A stretch of DNA of 64,000 bases from Pestalotiopsis fici W106-1 (lineage: Eukaryota > Ascomycota > Sordariomycetes > Amphisphaeriales > Sporocadaceae). The stretch's first letter is position 1, and every line of letters begins with the position of its first letter. Of the stretch, positions 10,561 through 21,573 are shown in pieces. The notes under the pieces were generated by a model. The model saw only the letters and a list, made by a program, of their open reading frames with translations, made no database searches and had not been told where the DNA came from. The stretch is taken from positions 2,093,606-2,157,605 of the forward strand of contig NW_006917096.1 in NCBI RefSeq assembly GCF_000516985.1, given 5' to 3'. Both the position numbers and the translations under genes were made by a program.

Positions 10561-11162
10561 TCTGACTTCTATCGGCTTGAGCTCTGGTGCTACCAAATTA
10601 TCATCAATTAATGCTATCCCGTGCACATTGTGTAATTTCTCTGCCATAAAGTCATACAGCCTTGGAGCACATAAGCATCAGCCCTTTTGCACTCTTTGCC
10701 GAGCACCAACTATCTCATATCCTATGGATCAAGTGTCAATGACTTCTATTACACACAAAACGGTAGAAACTCCTTCTTTGATGCAGTAGACAATTTTCTT
10801 TTATAACTCCGTAATTTATCGCTATTTGGTTGCTACGCATACTATTCAGATTCATGTCAACCGCCATTGGCAATGCGCTGCAGATAGTTGGATACTTCGT
10901 CCAACGAGTGAAGAACGACTACATCCAAACTGTTTGTGTATGTACTTTTTGAGATGACCAACCTCTCAACCAAAGTGACAACATGTGCACATCATCCACA
11001 CCCTTACCAAAACGATCGCAATTGTCCAGTTTGCTCATCTTTTCCACCGCCTTCTCATTCGTCGCTGAAAACAAGAGAGTGTCATAGTCCTGCCCCCCAA
11101 TGAAAAGACAGTCGATGACAGGACGACGTGCTTGTCCCTAAAGAAGATTGTAGGAGAATCAG
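9354..11162. other. intergenic with homopolymer tract
   Basis: This is the promoter side of the TBC gene and the 3' flank of the repeat-protein gene. It contains a run of 27 A at about 10529-10555 and short ACT repeats near 10315-10335. A plus-strand frame at 9887-10789 is long (about 300 codons), but it crosses the A run as poly-lysine, is rich in rare-type residue mixtures, and has no domain, so I do not call it a gene. Confidence 0.55.
10529..10555. repeat. poly-A tract, 27 bp
   Basis: This is an uninterrupted A run and the longest homopolymer I noticed in the window. It could be a retroposed tail or simple slippage; no target-site duplication was recognised. Confidence 0.9.
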
Positions 11163-11786
11163 CTAAGTCGCCATGTACTCAACAATATGGTTATTGTGTT
11201 GATGTCGGCCAGTGCGCCAAACCTCGCGACACATTACGACTCGGTGGCTATAAAAAACTCTGCCTTCATAGTGGACTGGACCGCTGTACTCAACGGCACC
11301 AAGATACACAACTGGGATCGCATACTCGACTTCGCCATCGTCTCGGGTTGGTCCATACTGCTCAACCTCAGCGTGACCGCGGTAAATGACGGGATAACGA
11401 TGTGTGACTTCACCGTCATATCTGACTGGCCTCGGGTCACCGCTTATTTCATGGTATGTAACACTCCCCGTATAGTACACCGGGCCATGGTATGTGACCG
11501 AGCCATTGTATCTGGCCCAGTTATGATTTAGTACAAAGTCTTCGTCAATGTCATGGGGCACCAATGATGTGTGTCCATTTTGTCCATGGTGTTTATCGTG
11601 TCCATCATTTCCATTTTGTTTATCGTTTCCTTTTTGCTCATCATGCACATCTTTTCCATTGTGCACGTCCTGTCCGTCCTGTACGTCTTGTCCGTCTTGT
11701 CCATATTGTTTATCGTTTCCAGGTTGTCCATTATGCACATCTTGTCCGTCCTGCACATCTTGTCCATTATTACCATTAGGGCCATC
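11163..11786 (-). CDS. repeat-rich C-terminal segment of the same gene, behind an in-frame TAG
   Basis: This frame continues directly, in the same reading frame, from the large repeat protein after a TAG at 11789-11787. It has about 207 codons and ends at TAG 11165-11163. The first third is Asp/Asn/Gly/Gln/His-rich (GQDVQDGQDVHNG units). The rest carries about seven tandem copies of a roughly 12-residue pattern P-V-x-Y-x-G-x-V-x-Y-x-x, for example PVVYLGAVEYSG and PVHYEGRVFYSH, which alternates like beta strands and turns. Coding character is clear from this periodicity, although there is no ATG at its beginning. It is probably joined to the upstream exons by an intron that removes the TAG. 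A candidate runs from GTCAAG about 90 bp upstream to TTATAG at the stop, in frame on both sides but with a weak donor. Alternatives are readthrough or a nonsense mutation that cut the gene. The function is unknown. Confidence 0.6.
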   Translation of the reverse strand, partial: DGPNGNNGQDVQDGQDVHNGQPGNDKQYGQDGQDVQDGQDVHNGKDVHDEQKGNDKQNGNDGHDKHHGQNGHTSLVPHDIDEDFVLNHNWARYNGSVTYHGPVYYTGSVTYHEISGDPRPVRYDGEVTHRYPVIYRGHAEVEQYGPTRDDGEVEYAIPVVYLGAVEYSGPVHYEGRVFYSHRVVMCREVWRTGRHQHNNHIVEYMAT

Positions 11787-14700
11787 CTATAAGCCTTGAT
11801 GGCTGAAGTTGTCCTGAGCAGGTGCATTGATCGTGTCAGAAGCATGATCAGGGTCAGGTCTCTGAGTAGATGCCTTGACTGGATCAGAAGCATGATCAGG
11901 GTCAGGTCTCTGAGTAGATGCCTTGACTGGATCAGAAGCTTCAACATGGCCAGGTTTCTGGGGTGGGCGGACAGACCCTTTACGTTTTCCCCACTCGGAT
12001 CGGCCATCAACAACAAGCGGAGCCCTCTGCTTCACAGGAGAAACGTGCACCTGGGGATCTTGTGGCGGTTTAGGTGTCTTTGGCGGTTTAGGTGTCTTGT
12101 GAGCCCGTTGGCGGCGTTTCGGCTCAATTCGTTGTTCGCAAGGGCGATCCTGAGCTTGGTGTTGAGAAGCATCCTGTTGAACCTGGTGTGGGTTCAATAT
12201 ATGTTGAGGATGATGTATATTTTGTGGGTGACGCATTCCTTGTTGGTGAGGAGGCATCATTTGCGGGTTATGTATCTCTTGCGGGCGTGGAGGCATCTGA
12301 TGCGGGTAATACGTTTCTGGCGAGTGAGGAGGCATCGTTTGCGGGTAATACGTCTCTGGCGAGTGAGGAGGCATCGTTTGCGGGTAACGCATCTCTTGCT
12401 GGGAACGGATCTTTTGCTGGTAACGGATCTCTGGTTGGAGACGCATCTCTAGTTGGCGACATATCTCTTCTTGGCGACGCATCTCTTGTAGGAAACTCAT
12501 CTCTTCTTGGAGACACATTCCTTGCGGATAAGAAGGCATCACCTGCGGGCGAGGTGTTTCCTGTGGACGAGGAGGCATCGCTTGCGGGTGAGGTGGCATC
12601 ATTTGCGGGTTATGTATCTCTTGCGGGCGGGGAGGCATCATTGGCGGGTGAGGAGGTGGCATCGCTTGCGGGTGAGGTGGCATCCCTTGCGGGTGAGGAG
12701 GTGGCATCATTTGCGGGTGAGGCATCTCTTGCTGGTAACGCATATTTCGCTGGTAAAGCATCTGTCGTTGGTGGCTTATCTNNNNNNNNNNNNNNNNNNN
12801 NNNNNNNNNNNNNNNNNNNNNNNNNNNNNNNNNNNNNNNNNNNNNNNNNNNNNNNNNNNNNNNNNNNNNNNNNNNNNNNNNTTGTTGGTGGTGCATCTCC
12901 ATCTCTTGTTGGTAACGCGTCTCTTGCGGACAAGAAGGCATCACCTGCGGGCGAGGTATTTCCTGTGGACGAGGAGGCATCGCTTGCGGGCGAGGAGGTG
13001 GCATCGCTTGCGGGTGAGGAGGTGGCATCGCTTGCGGGTGAGGAGGTGGCATCATTTGCGGGTGAGGCATCACCTGTGGACGCGGTGGCATCACTTGCGG
13101 GTGAGGCATGGCCTCTGAGCGAGGCATGCTCCGTGGTTGACGCTTCCTTTTTGGGCGAGGTATCTCCCGCGGACGAGGAGGTATTACTTGCGGGTAATGC
13201 ATATCTTGCTGAGCATCCAGCAACGGCAATTGCTGATCAAATGGTCGACTTTCAATGTTGAGTTGTGTAGAATCAGGCTCAGTGAATCCCTCAGGCAATT
13301 CTTTCGTTGCATTAGCAATATTGCTTGGCCCTTGCAGATCTAGGCAAGAAGCTGATCTTGGTCGGCCAACGGTCGTTCTCGGCCGAGAGTTTGATAGAGA
13401 GACAGCTCGTAGTGGTCTTTTCTGATGAGAAAATATATCACGCCGCTGCATGGAACACGACTCTGGGTCGTTGGGTTGAGGCGTAATTTGATCAAGAATG
13501 GCCGATTCTTTGGCTTTCTGACCACTATCAGCCTTGACCAATATTGCTTGATCCACTTCAGTTAAGGGATGGAGAGGCGGCGCATCAAGAACAGTCTCTG
13601 GCTTCTGATCATGAAGGGGAGTCGGCTCTTGCACCTTTCCAATGTCATTCAGCGGCTCCTGGACACGACTGTTGATATCACAATCACGGCCAGTCTCGAT
13701 CTCTCGAGTCTGACTAGCATCGCAGACAGCATCTTCGTGTGCGTTGTCCGGCCCGGGTTTGATACTAGGCGTAGTCTCGGTTAGAGCCTGTTTGTCGTGT
13801 ACATGCAGAGGACCCAGTTGTTGGACCTCTGTAATAATACTGGTCTCGGCCTTTGAGAGCGGCGACGGGCTGAAAGACGTGTCTAAGAGCTCCCCGGTCG
13901 AGGACGACAATGATGTGATGTGGGTCACCCTGGCCGAAGATTCGGTATCATCTGCCTGCATCTCCCCTTTCTCTTGGACTTTTTCTGGCTTCTTCAGCAG
14001 AAACTTTTGCCCTTGACTTGGAGGGACTTTCCGCTGACTCTTGTCAAGCGGAGTACCGTGAGAAGTAACCGCACTGTAAGTAGGTTTGATGCCTTTTGTA
14101 ACGTGATCTTTGTCATTTTGGTCACCACCAGTAACCCTACGAGTCTCGTCCTTGACACCACTGCTGCTGGTATCCGCAGCGCCAGGTTCAGATTTGGCCT
14201 GGCCAGGCAAAGCCTCGACATGGTGACCTACATTTGGTCAGTCTCGTGATTATAGCCCTGAAATGAGAAACTTACGGGTACCATTGAGTAGGGGAGTACC
14301 AGCAATGGCGGCCTGGTTTTTCTGAGAATAGCGAGAGCCCTGGCCACTAAGAGCCCGGCCCTGACGGGCTGACTTGATAGTGAAGCTGCCCGCTTTATCT
14401 CGTGTGCTGGTCGGATTCTTTCCGAAGTTGTCCTCTGGCAGATTCCTTTGAGCTTGGGGCTTCTCCTTGTGCTTAGCTTGCTTTTCCCTCTTCAATTTTG
14501 TTTTGTTCTTTACTAGCTGGTAACCTTCCAGGTCGTCTGCAAGAGTTGCCTGGTCATTGACCAGACCGCGTTGATCATGAGCCCCGGGCGATGCAATTTG
14601 TCTCGGAGGGGTTTTGCCGTCAGCACCTGAGATTGGCGTTTCGGAAACCACCGAGGTAACGTCCTTGGGTATGGCAGAGCTTCCTGCAGAAGAACGATTT

Positions 14701-15916
14701 TTGGTGTGGTCATTGGCCGGATCATCCGCATTATCAAAAGCCTGATGTCCAGAAACCAACTCTTCAGCTTCCTGGTTCGGACAGCTCGATACTCCAGAAT
14801 CATCGACTTCGATGGGAATTTTTGAAGCAGTAGCATCCTTGATATCCTCGGAACTTTTTGAACTATCTGTAATTTGTGGCTCTGCGGGACTGTTCTTGGC
14901 ATGCGCACTCTTGCCGCCCGTAGCATCTGCGGGTTGTTGAAGAGATAGGACATGAGAGTTCTTCATGGTCATTTCCTCGCCGAAGGCCACAGCGCATGAA
15001 TTCGTGGAGGGGAGATGTCCATCGCCATCGCTTTTTTCGGCAGTACTGTCTTCTTTCGTGCCCACATTGCAGCCCAAAGCGGTCTTGGCTTCAGCGACGG
15101 CCTGTTGTGAAATCCGAGAGTTGCCAACAATTGTCTTAGTGCCCCCTAAGGTAGAGGACGGTTCATCACTTGTCTGGGCTTGGTTATCTTCACTGGGCTC
15201 AAGAATAGTCTTTTGCTTGTTCTTCTTTCTTGACCTATTCTTTCTCTTGGAGTTTGTGGGCGCAACTGGTGCTGGCGCAGATGGTGCTGGCGCAGACGAT
15301 GCCGGCGCAGACGATGCCGGCGCAGACGATGCCGGCGCAGATGGTGCCGGTTCAGGTGGTGCCTGTTTAGGTGGTGCCGGCTTCAATGACGCTTGTTGAA
15401 TTTGACTGTAATGGCCAACAGTGGGAGGACTTGGAGGTTCCTCAACATATTTTGGCAGATTCGGAAGATCAGGGGTATCATTGGCAGCGTTCATCAGCTT
15501 GGCTGGATCTCCTTCGACATCGTACGTCTCACCTATTGCAGGAGTTTTCGGGTTAGTATCAACATGATGACTGGTGCAGATGTAAGAGGACGCGGTAACT
15601 TACTGAATTTTTTGCACGTGCTGGCAACATCAATGGGGTGGCTGAGACGAGGACGCGAGCTCAGTGACGTGGGACCACTTTGCATTGATGGTACATAGGC
15701 GCTCAAGGGCGGTCGTTCCAGCATGTACCTCGACAGCGCCGGGTCATTCTCCATTCCAGACAAGGTGCCATTTCTCCAGCCGCCGTGGAGTTCGATCAAC
15801 GATGCTGCAGCGTCGATCTCATCCATTGTACGCATACCAACGGAACAGGTCGTCTGGACGTCAGCCCAGGCGTTGACGGGCTCTGTGGCCAGGTGGTTTT
15901 TATCAGGAGCAATCAT
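11787..15916 (-). CDS. large Pro/Gln/Met-repeat hypothetical protein, three exons, contains assembly gap
   Basis: This is a very long low-complexity protein that I do not recognise. Exons are 15916-15604, 15532-14276 and 14227-11787. The introns are 71 bp (15603-15533, GTAAGT..AATAG, branch ACTAAC) and 48 bp (14275-14228, GTAAGT..TGTAG, branch CTGAC), and the frame is continuous across both. ATG 15916 (MIAPDKNH) is the first in-frame ATG after an upstream stop; MDEIDAAASL at about residue 30 is an alternative. The order is: a less repetitive N-terminus; an Ala/Pro/Ser block (APASSAPASSAPAP); basic nuclear-localisation-like clusters (SKRKNRSRKKNKQK, KNKTKLKREKQAKHKEK); a disordered Ser/Thr/Asp-rich middle; then hundreds of residues of PRPQ-x-MPP and RYQQEM type repeats; and a duplicated 16-residue unit before the TAG. 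A 100-N gap lies inside the repeats, so the true length (about 1336 residues to the TAG) is uncertain. The nuclear or scaffold role is only a guess. Confidence 0.65.
11841..11936. repeat. exact 48-bp tandem duplication (coding)
   Basis: Two adjacent identical 48-bp units (11841-11888 and 11889-11936) lie within the repeat-protein gene. Each encodes 16 residues around DPVKASTQRPDPDHAS on the minus strand. Identity at the DNA level points to a recent duplication. Confidence 0.9.
12230..13210. repeat. degenerate coding minisatellite region (Pro/Gln/Met repeats)
   Basis: On the plus strand many short units such as GAGGAGGCAT.. and CTTGCGGG.. recur. On the minus strand they encode PRPQ-x-MPP, HPQAMPP and YQQEM repeats. 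A block at about 12528-12600 is nearly identical to one at about 12928-13000 across the N gap, differing by a few bases. Confidence 0.85.
12782..12881. other. assembly gap (100 N)
   Basis: Exactly 100 N lie within the coding minisatellite. The round number suggests a placeholder, so the real gap length and the codon phase across it are unknown. The reading frame on both sides happens to be the same with 100 N. Confidence 0.98.
15275..15350. repeat. 15-bp coding tandem repeat (Ala/Pro/Ser)
   Basis: A unit of the type GGCGCAGACGATGCC repeats three times, flanked by diverged copies. On the minus strand it encodes the APASS/APAPS run near the N-terminal third of the repeat protein. Confidence 0.85.
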
Positions 15917-17658
15917 GATGCAAGGATGGGAGCAATATGTCGCAAAACCTCGCGTGAATGTGACAATTTCTAGCTCGTTGGAAGATGTGTGTAATGAGTC
16001 GCGGGGTGTTGGGGGGCAAGAGCTTGTTGATCCTGATGAAATAGGAATCTGTCCTTTGGAGTTGATGTTGTTGGTAATGAGAGAGAACAAGATTCTGCCA
16101 AGGGATGCAACCCGAAGATGACAAGAACCAACTCAATGGATAACTAATTATTGATTGATATTTGAGAAAAAAAATAAAGAATAAAAGCGATTGGCGGCTT
16201 GATAATAGCGAGTGAGGCTTCTTAACGATGAACCAAATGAGGTCGAAAGAAAAGGGAGCGTCTGGGTGCTGGTAGTGAAATGAGGATAGGTGCTTGTTGT
16301 TTCTGGTGTTGCGGGATGAGGAGGCCCAAGGCGTCTAGTTAGTGCGAGGGATGATTTTGTTGATGGGCAGGCACATGCCACGTGGATGGGGCGCTCTTGA
16401 CTGAATATAAGCCTGGCGTCAAGAGAGAAGCAAGCAGAGGGATTGGGGTTGGTCCCGGCTGCTTAAAGTTGGCTCAGTGGGCAAGAGGTATCCAGACACA
16501 AAAGTGAGGGTATGTGTGCAGGTAGGGGAGGTATCTGGGCAAGTCGGAACTGCAATAGATGGCAGTCGAGGGTTCAACAAATTTGTCGAGTAGACTGCGC
16601 CCACCTGAACTGTCCAGGACTATTCAGGCTCTTGTCTTTTGGCACAAATCTTTTGTATGTCTGATGTTTTGCACCAAACCTGCGATGAGATCAGGTCGCT
16701 TCCAGTTGTTGGCTTGGATAGTGTACACATGAAGAAGTCTTGTTGTTATATGAGAGTCGGCGAGAAAATATGATCAATTCCCGGGATGAGATGGATTTAA
16801 ATACTTCTAAAGTAACGAAATAAGAGAAAGATTTGCAAGCTTTAGGTTCGGGGCTTTTCTCCTCAGGGCTGATCCCCCGAAAAAGTTTGTGTAAAGGCTG
16901 CCACCAAGGGACTCAATGAAGTTTGATGTGACTTCAAATGCGAATCGACTTCGTTGGCTGGTCACATGGTATATTTGAACGAAAGAAGGAGAAGCCTGGC
17001 AATTACCTAGCCAAGCAAGGTTTCTACTCCAGCGCTGAGCCAAGGCGGCCGATTTTCCAAAGGTGAGGAGGTGTCACTGTTCTTGAGCCAGGTATCAATT
17101 CTTGCTGATTTTCCTTGGATAAGGTGTAATGAAATGCCCGTTTGATGGCAAACAGGAAGCACATCAAACATCCCGTCGGCGTATTAATCATCGACAGACT
17201 TGTGGCGGACACAAAAGTCTAGTGACTTTCAGAGCGGGGGAAAAAAAAAAATGATTGCCAAGTCAGTATGGACAAGGAACTCTCATGTGCCTGGTCTCTT
17301 TACGTCGCCAACATAATGTGTTTAAAATCCCCAAAGGAGCTCTCCATTCAGCGGTTTCCATTATCAACTGGCCGGCGCAACAACGGTGAGCATTCTCCGC
17401 CAGAACAAAACCTGGGTAATGTATGTACCTAGCAGCCTGAGAATCAATGTACCTTGATGGCAGAAGCAGAACAGGTGCGAATTCTGTATTGGCAACATAT
17501 GGCAGCCTAGCTGACATTGATAGCGTTTCTTTCGTCTCTCTTGTCCCTTTATGGCGCCGAAAGGCTACCTGTCGCTTATCCGGCGAAAAGTAAAAGTCTG
17601 GACGTGATGAACTCAGAATGTTGAAAATGAAACAAATCTTGTTCAGAACATAAAAGTA

Positions 17659-17694
17659 CACGCACACACACACACACACTCTCTCTCTCTCTCT
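17659..17694. repeat. compound (CA)n(CT)n microsatellite
   Basis: About ten CA units pass directly into about eight CT units. Confidence 0.9.
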
Positions 17695-19569
17695 ATCCAA
17701 AGTGTGTCAGGTATCTTCATGATGAGAAAACAGATACAAAGTCTTGTGGTCAAGTGTTAGCACCATCCGCGCTGCATCGGTTTTGTAGATGCGGATGCCA
17801 AACATTGCTCCTATTCTCTACTCTGTCAACATCGCACCTATGAAAATCTCGAGGTATTGTTATGAGAGCTAGGGATAGTAATATTTACTCCATGAAGAGC
17901 AAAGGAATCATATCGTCATGAGTTCATTGGCAAAGAGAAAAACACAACGGGAACAACTGCAACGAGCAAAAGCGACGGGCCAAGGTCAGAAGGCGGACGA
18001 AATCGAAACTCTAAAAGGTTTTCTCAGTAGCACCATTGCTCATACAATCATCACAATATCCTACTGGTAAACCTTTCTTCTTCGTCGGTGTTGGCTCATA
18101 GTGCAAAAAGACTGCGAGGTAGGCTCCGACATGGCCTCAGCCGAGCAACGCCTTGCAGGATCGCAGGATTGTGTACCCAGAGGCTGGGTAAATGTGACAT
18201 CTTGATGAAGTAGGTTTGGAAAGAACATGATGAAAAATTTAGGGCATTTTGGTCGAACTCACTCGTCTCCCGATTCCGGGCCGCCATTGATTACGGACCT
18301 GGTGTTATTCCGAGCTGATAATTTGCCACGAAAAGCATGAACTCTGAAATGAACCTCTTCCGAGTCGCGCGACCATTTCCAATCATCGGAAAGTCCCGAG
18401 GACCTTTCAATCATGTTTGAATTTCAGCTGTACAGTAATCTACTTCAAGTTTGAACATTACACATTGCTGAAGTTTACAAGGCTAGGAATATAGACGGCG
18501 CTGTATTGTCCGTAGCAATCGAGACCAGCACGAGCTCTGGGAATTTAATTTTACGAAGAAATCATCACTTTCAAGAATACTACCACTTTTCCTTGTCCCC
18601 TACTTTCCCCTTTGTCCATTTATCAACCAAAATCATGGCAAGACTTGGGCCAGTGATGTTTGCAATGCAAGCTCTAGGGCGTCGGGCATGATTCACAGTC
18701 TTTGATTGATTCAAGCTGTCAAAAAATATCACTTGGGTCTGTATACAGCCACTCAGCATAACCAGACAACATTTCTCATCACATCATGTTGATCTTGGCA
18801 ACCTAATAATAACCGTTTTTTGCGCCGTAAAAGTGGCCACCTCCAAGGCGAGCTTATGAACTGTAACCATTCTCAATGGGGCGCCAGATGACAAGAATGA
18901 AACCGCCCCATCGCCACAAGCAAATCAAAACACAATCAATTCATGAGAAAGTTGTCTCATGAGATGTCGTCGAATATAAGCTGCAGATTGTGGGGACCCG
19001 TCATAGCCGATTGGCCCACGCTCAATCTGGGCCTTCACTCAATTCCCGTGATTACGGAAGCATTTTCTCTCCAACGCGCATAAGCATAACAACAGCCTTA
19101 ATCGTGTCTTTATTATCGATGCAACATGTTTTGGATCCACAATGAGAAGAGATCAAGACATTGAGAGATGGTATCATTTCAGAGCCAGGTATCAAGCGCG
19201 ATTATCTAAACAGTACACAAACTTGCTTCCCAACACCAATACTTTGCACCATAATAGTCAATGGCGCACAGTACTGATCTTCTCACTCTGTATTTTCATC
19301 AATCGCATGCCAACTTGGGCCATAGCACGGGCTTGCACCAAAAGAAAAAACCCAACTAAATTCGCCATCATGGACAACGATGGATAGTGCCCCTTTCGGA
19401 GTCTTAGCCTAGCCTTGGGGGATGTATCCGACAGCGGAAGACGAGAGGGCTAAAAGCGAGGAGAAAAAAGAAAAGAAAAGAAAAGATACTAATGTACATA
19501 CCAGTGCACACCCTGACGATCTTTCGGGATTTTTGAGTACTAGTCTCCGCCTTAGTCAAACACCAGCCT

Positions 19570-19597
19570 GACGACGACGACGACGACGACGACGACG
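19570..19597. repeat. (GAC)n microsatellite
   Basis: About nine GAC units lie in non-coding sequence. Confidence 0.85.
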
Positions 19598-21573
19598 CCG
19601 GGCCTTTTATGGACGAGTTTGGCCAGACTTCTCTAGTATACAAGCCGGTATATTTACTGTACTGTGTATACTAAGTATTCGGACCGGAAGTCCTTGGTGG
19701 TCTTTGACGATCCTCGTCACCAGTTATCTCAACCTACAAAGGATCGTCCTCAACTGCATATCTACACATACACTTACTACATGTGGGATCAAGCCAAGGC
19801 CTCCAATCTGGATACAAGGTGCATGATAGACCGCATCTCTCTCTCCCTCTCTCTCTGGAGAAACCTTGCGAGCAAGTAAAACACGACTGCCGAGTTTTCT
19901 TGGGTCCGCTTCCCTCCCCATGTTATGGCCCGTGTTATGGGACGATCAAGGACTTTAGTTCTCCGGCCCGTAATACGCTCTTTCGGAGGATAGATAGGCA
20001 AAAGGGAAAAGAATTTCCAATAGTAGTGTGAACTCGTGCGACAAGAGAGCCTAGACTTTTGATCCCCGGCCGGTAGTGCACCCAACACCCTGGCTTACCT
20101 ACTTGGAAAGTGGGATTTGCTCTTTCAAAATGGTGAAAAACTATTGCTGATATGATGGTGGATGGGCTGATTTTATTTGCGGATACCTTGTCAGGTACCC
20201 ACACTGTAGGTACCGAGCCCAACGGCCGTATATACCCAGTAAAGGTAGCCAGCCAGCCAGCCAGCGCAAAGGGAAAAGAATCAAATAAAATACAGATGGC
20301 GCTGATTTATTTGTTGACTGGGGACGGATCCCAGTTCGCGTTACGCGAACCCAAAAGCCGTCGTACCATGTACTATGGTAGTTTTCTGAATTTAAAGAAA
20401 AAGAATAAAAAAAAAATTGGGTAGAACCGCAAAACACTGTGTGTAGATTGGCTAGACTCGGCCGTCTTTCCCCCTTCGTTGTGGGTCATTTTTGGGAACC
20501 AGCCCAGATCGAATCCAAGTGCTCAACAAAACGTTGAGGGAGACAAATGCACTGAACATTTACATTACCTACTTCTTGGTCATATATGCGTAGTCATGTT
20601 ATAGTGACTTTTTGAAAGGTAGCATGCAATATTATTGTATTATACGGACATTTAACATCTTCAAGATTGTATTTGTCACGTATTTTTGATGTTTTCATAG
20701 TGTCCTTTCCCATTATTCGTCCCTGCTCGACATGAAATTGTCGCGAAAATGGCCTAGACTGTAGTAGTAGTCTTGACACCCGTGGTCTTCGTGAACGCCC
20801 ACCGCCATTTCTGGCAGAAAATTCCCGCAGGCTACGAGAGGCCTCGCAATAGTCTGTCGTTTCGATGTGATTAATAGCTAATGGAGAGTATGATGCCCCC
20901 CTAAAAAAAGAGGGGGGAAGATCAAAGCTGAAGAAAAGAAAAAGATAAGAGCACCAAACACTGAACGAGAGATGATATTGATCGGCAAGAGTCGCATAAG
21001 CGTCGAATTCGCGGTCCGAGGGCGCGCAGTGTATTATTTGGTAGCTGAACGAGAGCAGACAATGAACTCGTCAAACTTCTATGATAAACGGCAATAACTC
21101 CGGCGTTTTCTGACGTATAGTGGTTCGGATCGTCATTTTGCGTGGAGGGAGGCGAGTAGGTAGGTAGGGAGTAAGGAGAATGGTATCGTCGTGAAACATG
21201 AAATCATGGGAGTCGCTTGCTTGAGCAGAAGGCCCTTCTGGAGAACAGATAGCTGCTGATGGCCGCATATAAATATCGAAGCATGGTGTGCCCCGTGATG
21301 GTCTAATAACCTCTTCTTCTTTCTTCAAGTCTGCCGCCTGCGTATGGGTATTGTGTACAATGATAAACATAAGTGCACCGCATGTCCCCTCCATTACAAC
21401 GCTGAAAAAATGAATAAACAACCACAAATGAAAAGGAAAGAATGCTGGTATAATGTAAAATTTATGCTTCGGTATGTGTCGTTGGTATGATTCAAAAATT
21501 ACGTTTCGAAATGTTCTTTTCTTCTTTGCGTTCTTTTTTTGCTGGCCAAGATATCGTCCATGATGCGGTTTCT

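Larger units (their letters stand above)
15917..21573. other. 5.6 kb without a recognised gene
   Basis: This covers the promoter and 5' flank of the repeat-protein gene and the 3' flank of the zinc-cluster factor. Frames are short (under about 150 codons) and show no family character. It contains a (CA)n(CT)n microsatellite at about 17659-17694, a GAC repeat at about 19570-19597, a CT-rich stretch near 19838-19860, (GCCA)n near 20250, and TACCTAC-type motifs near 20096, 20566 and 21156. Small spliced genes or non-coding RNAs cannot be excluded. Confidence 0.5.

Noticed and set aside
9887..10789. 300-codon plus-strand open frame
   Set aside because: It crosses a 27-A run as poly-lysine, has no domain, signal or repeat, and lies in the promoter side of the TBC gene; likely a chance frame.
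12092..13261. 389-codon plus-strand frame opposite the repeat protein (AGEEVASLAGE repeats)
   Set aside because: The regular pattern is produced by the same minisatellite read on the other strand. The minus-strand frame has introns, a head and a tail that fit a gene; the plus-strand frame has none.
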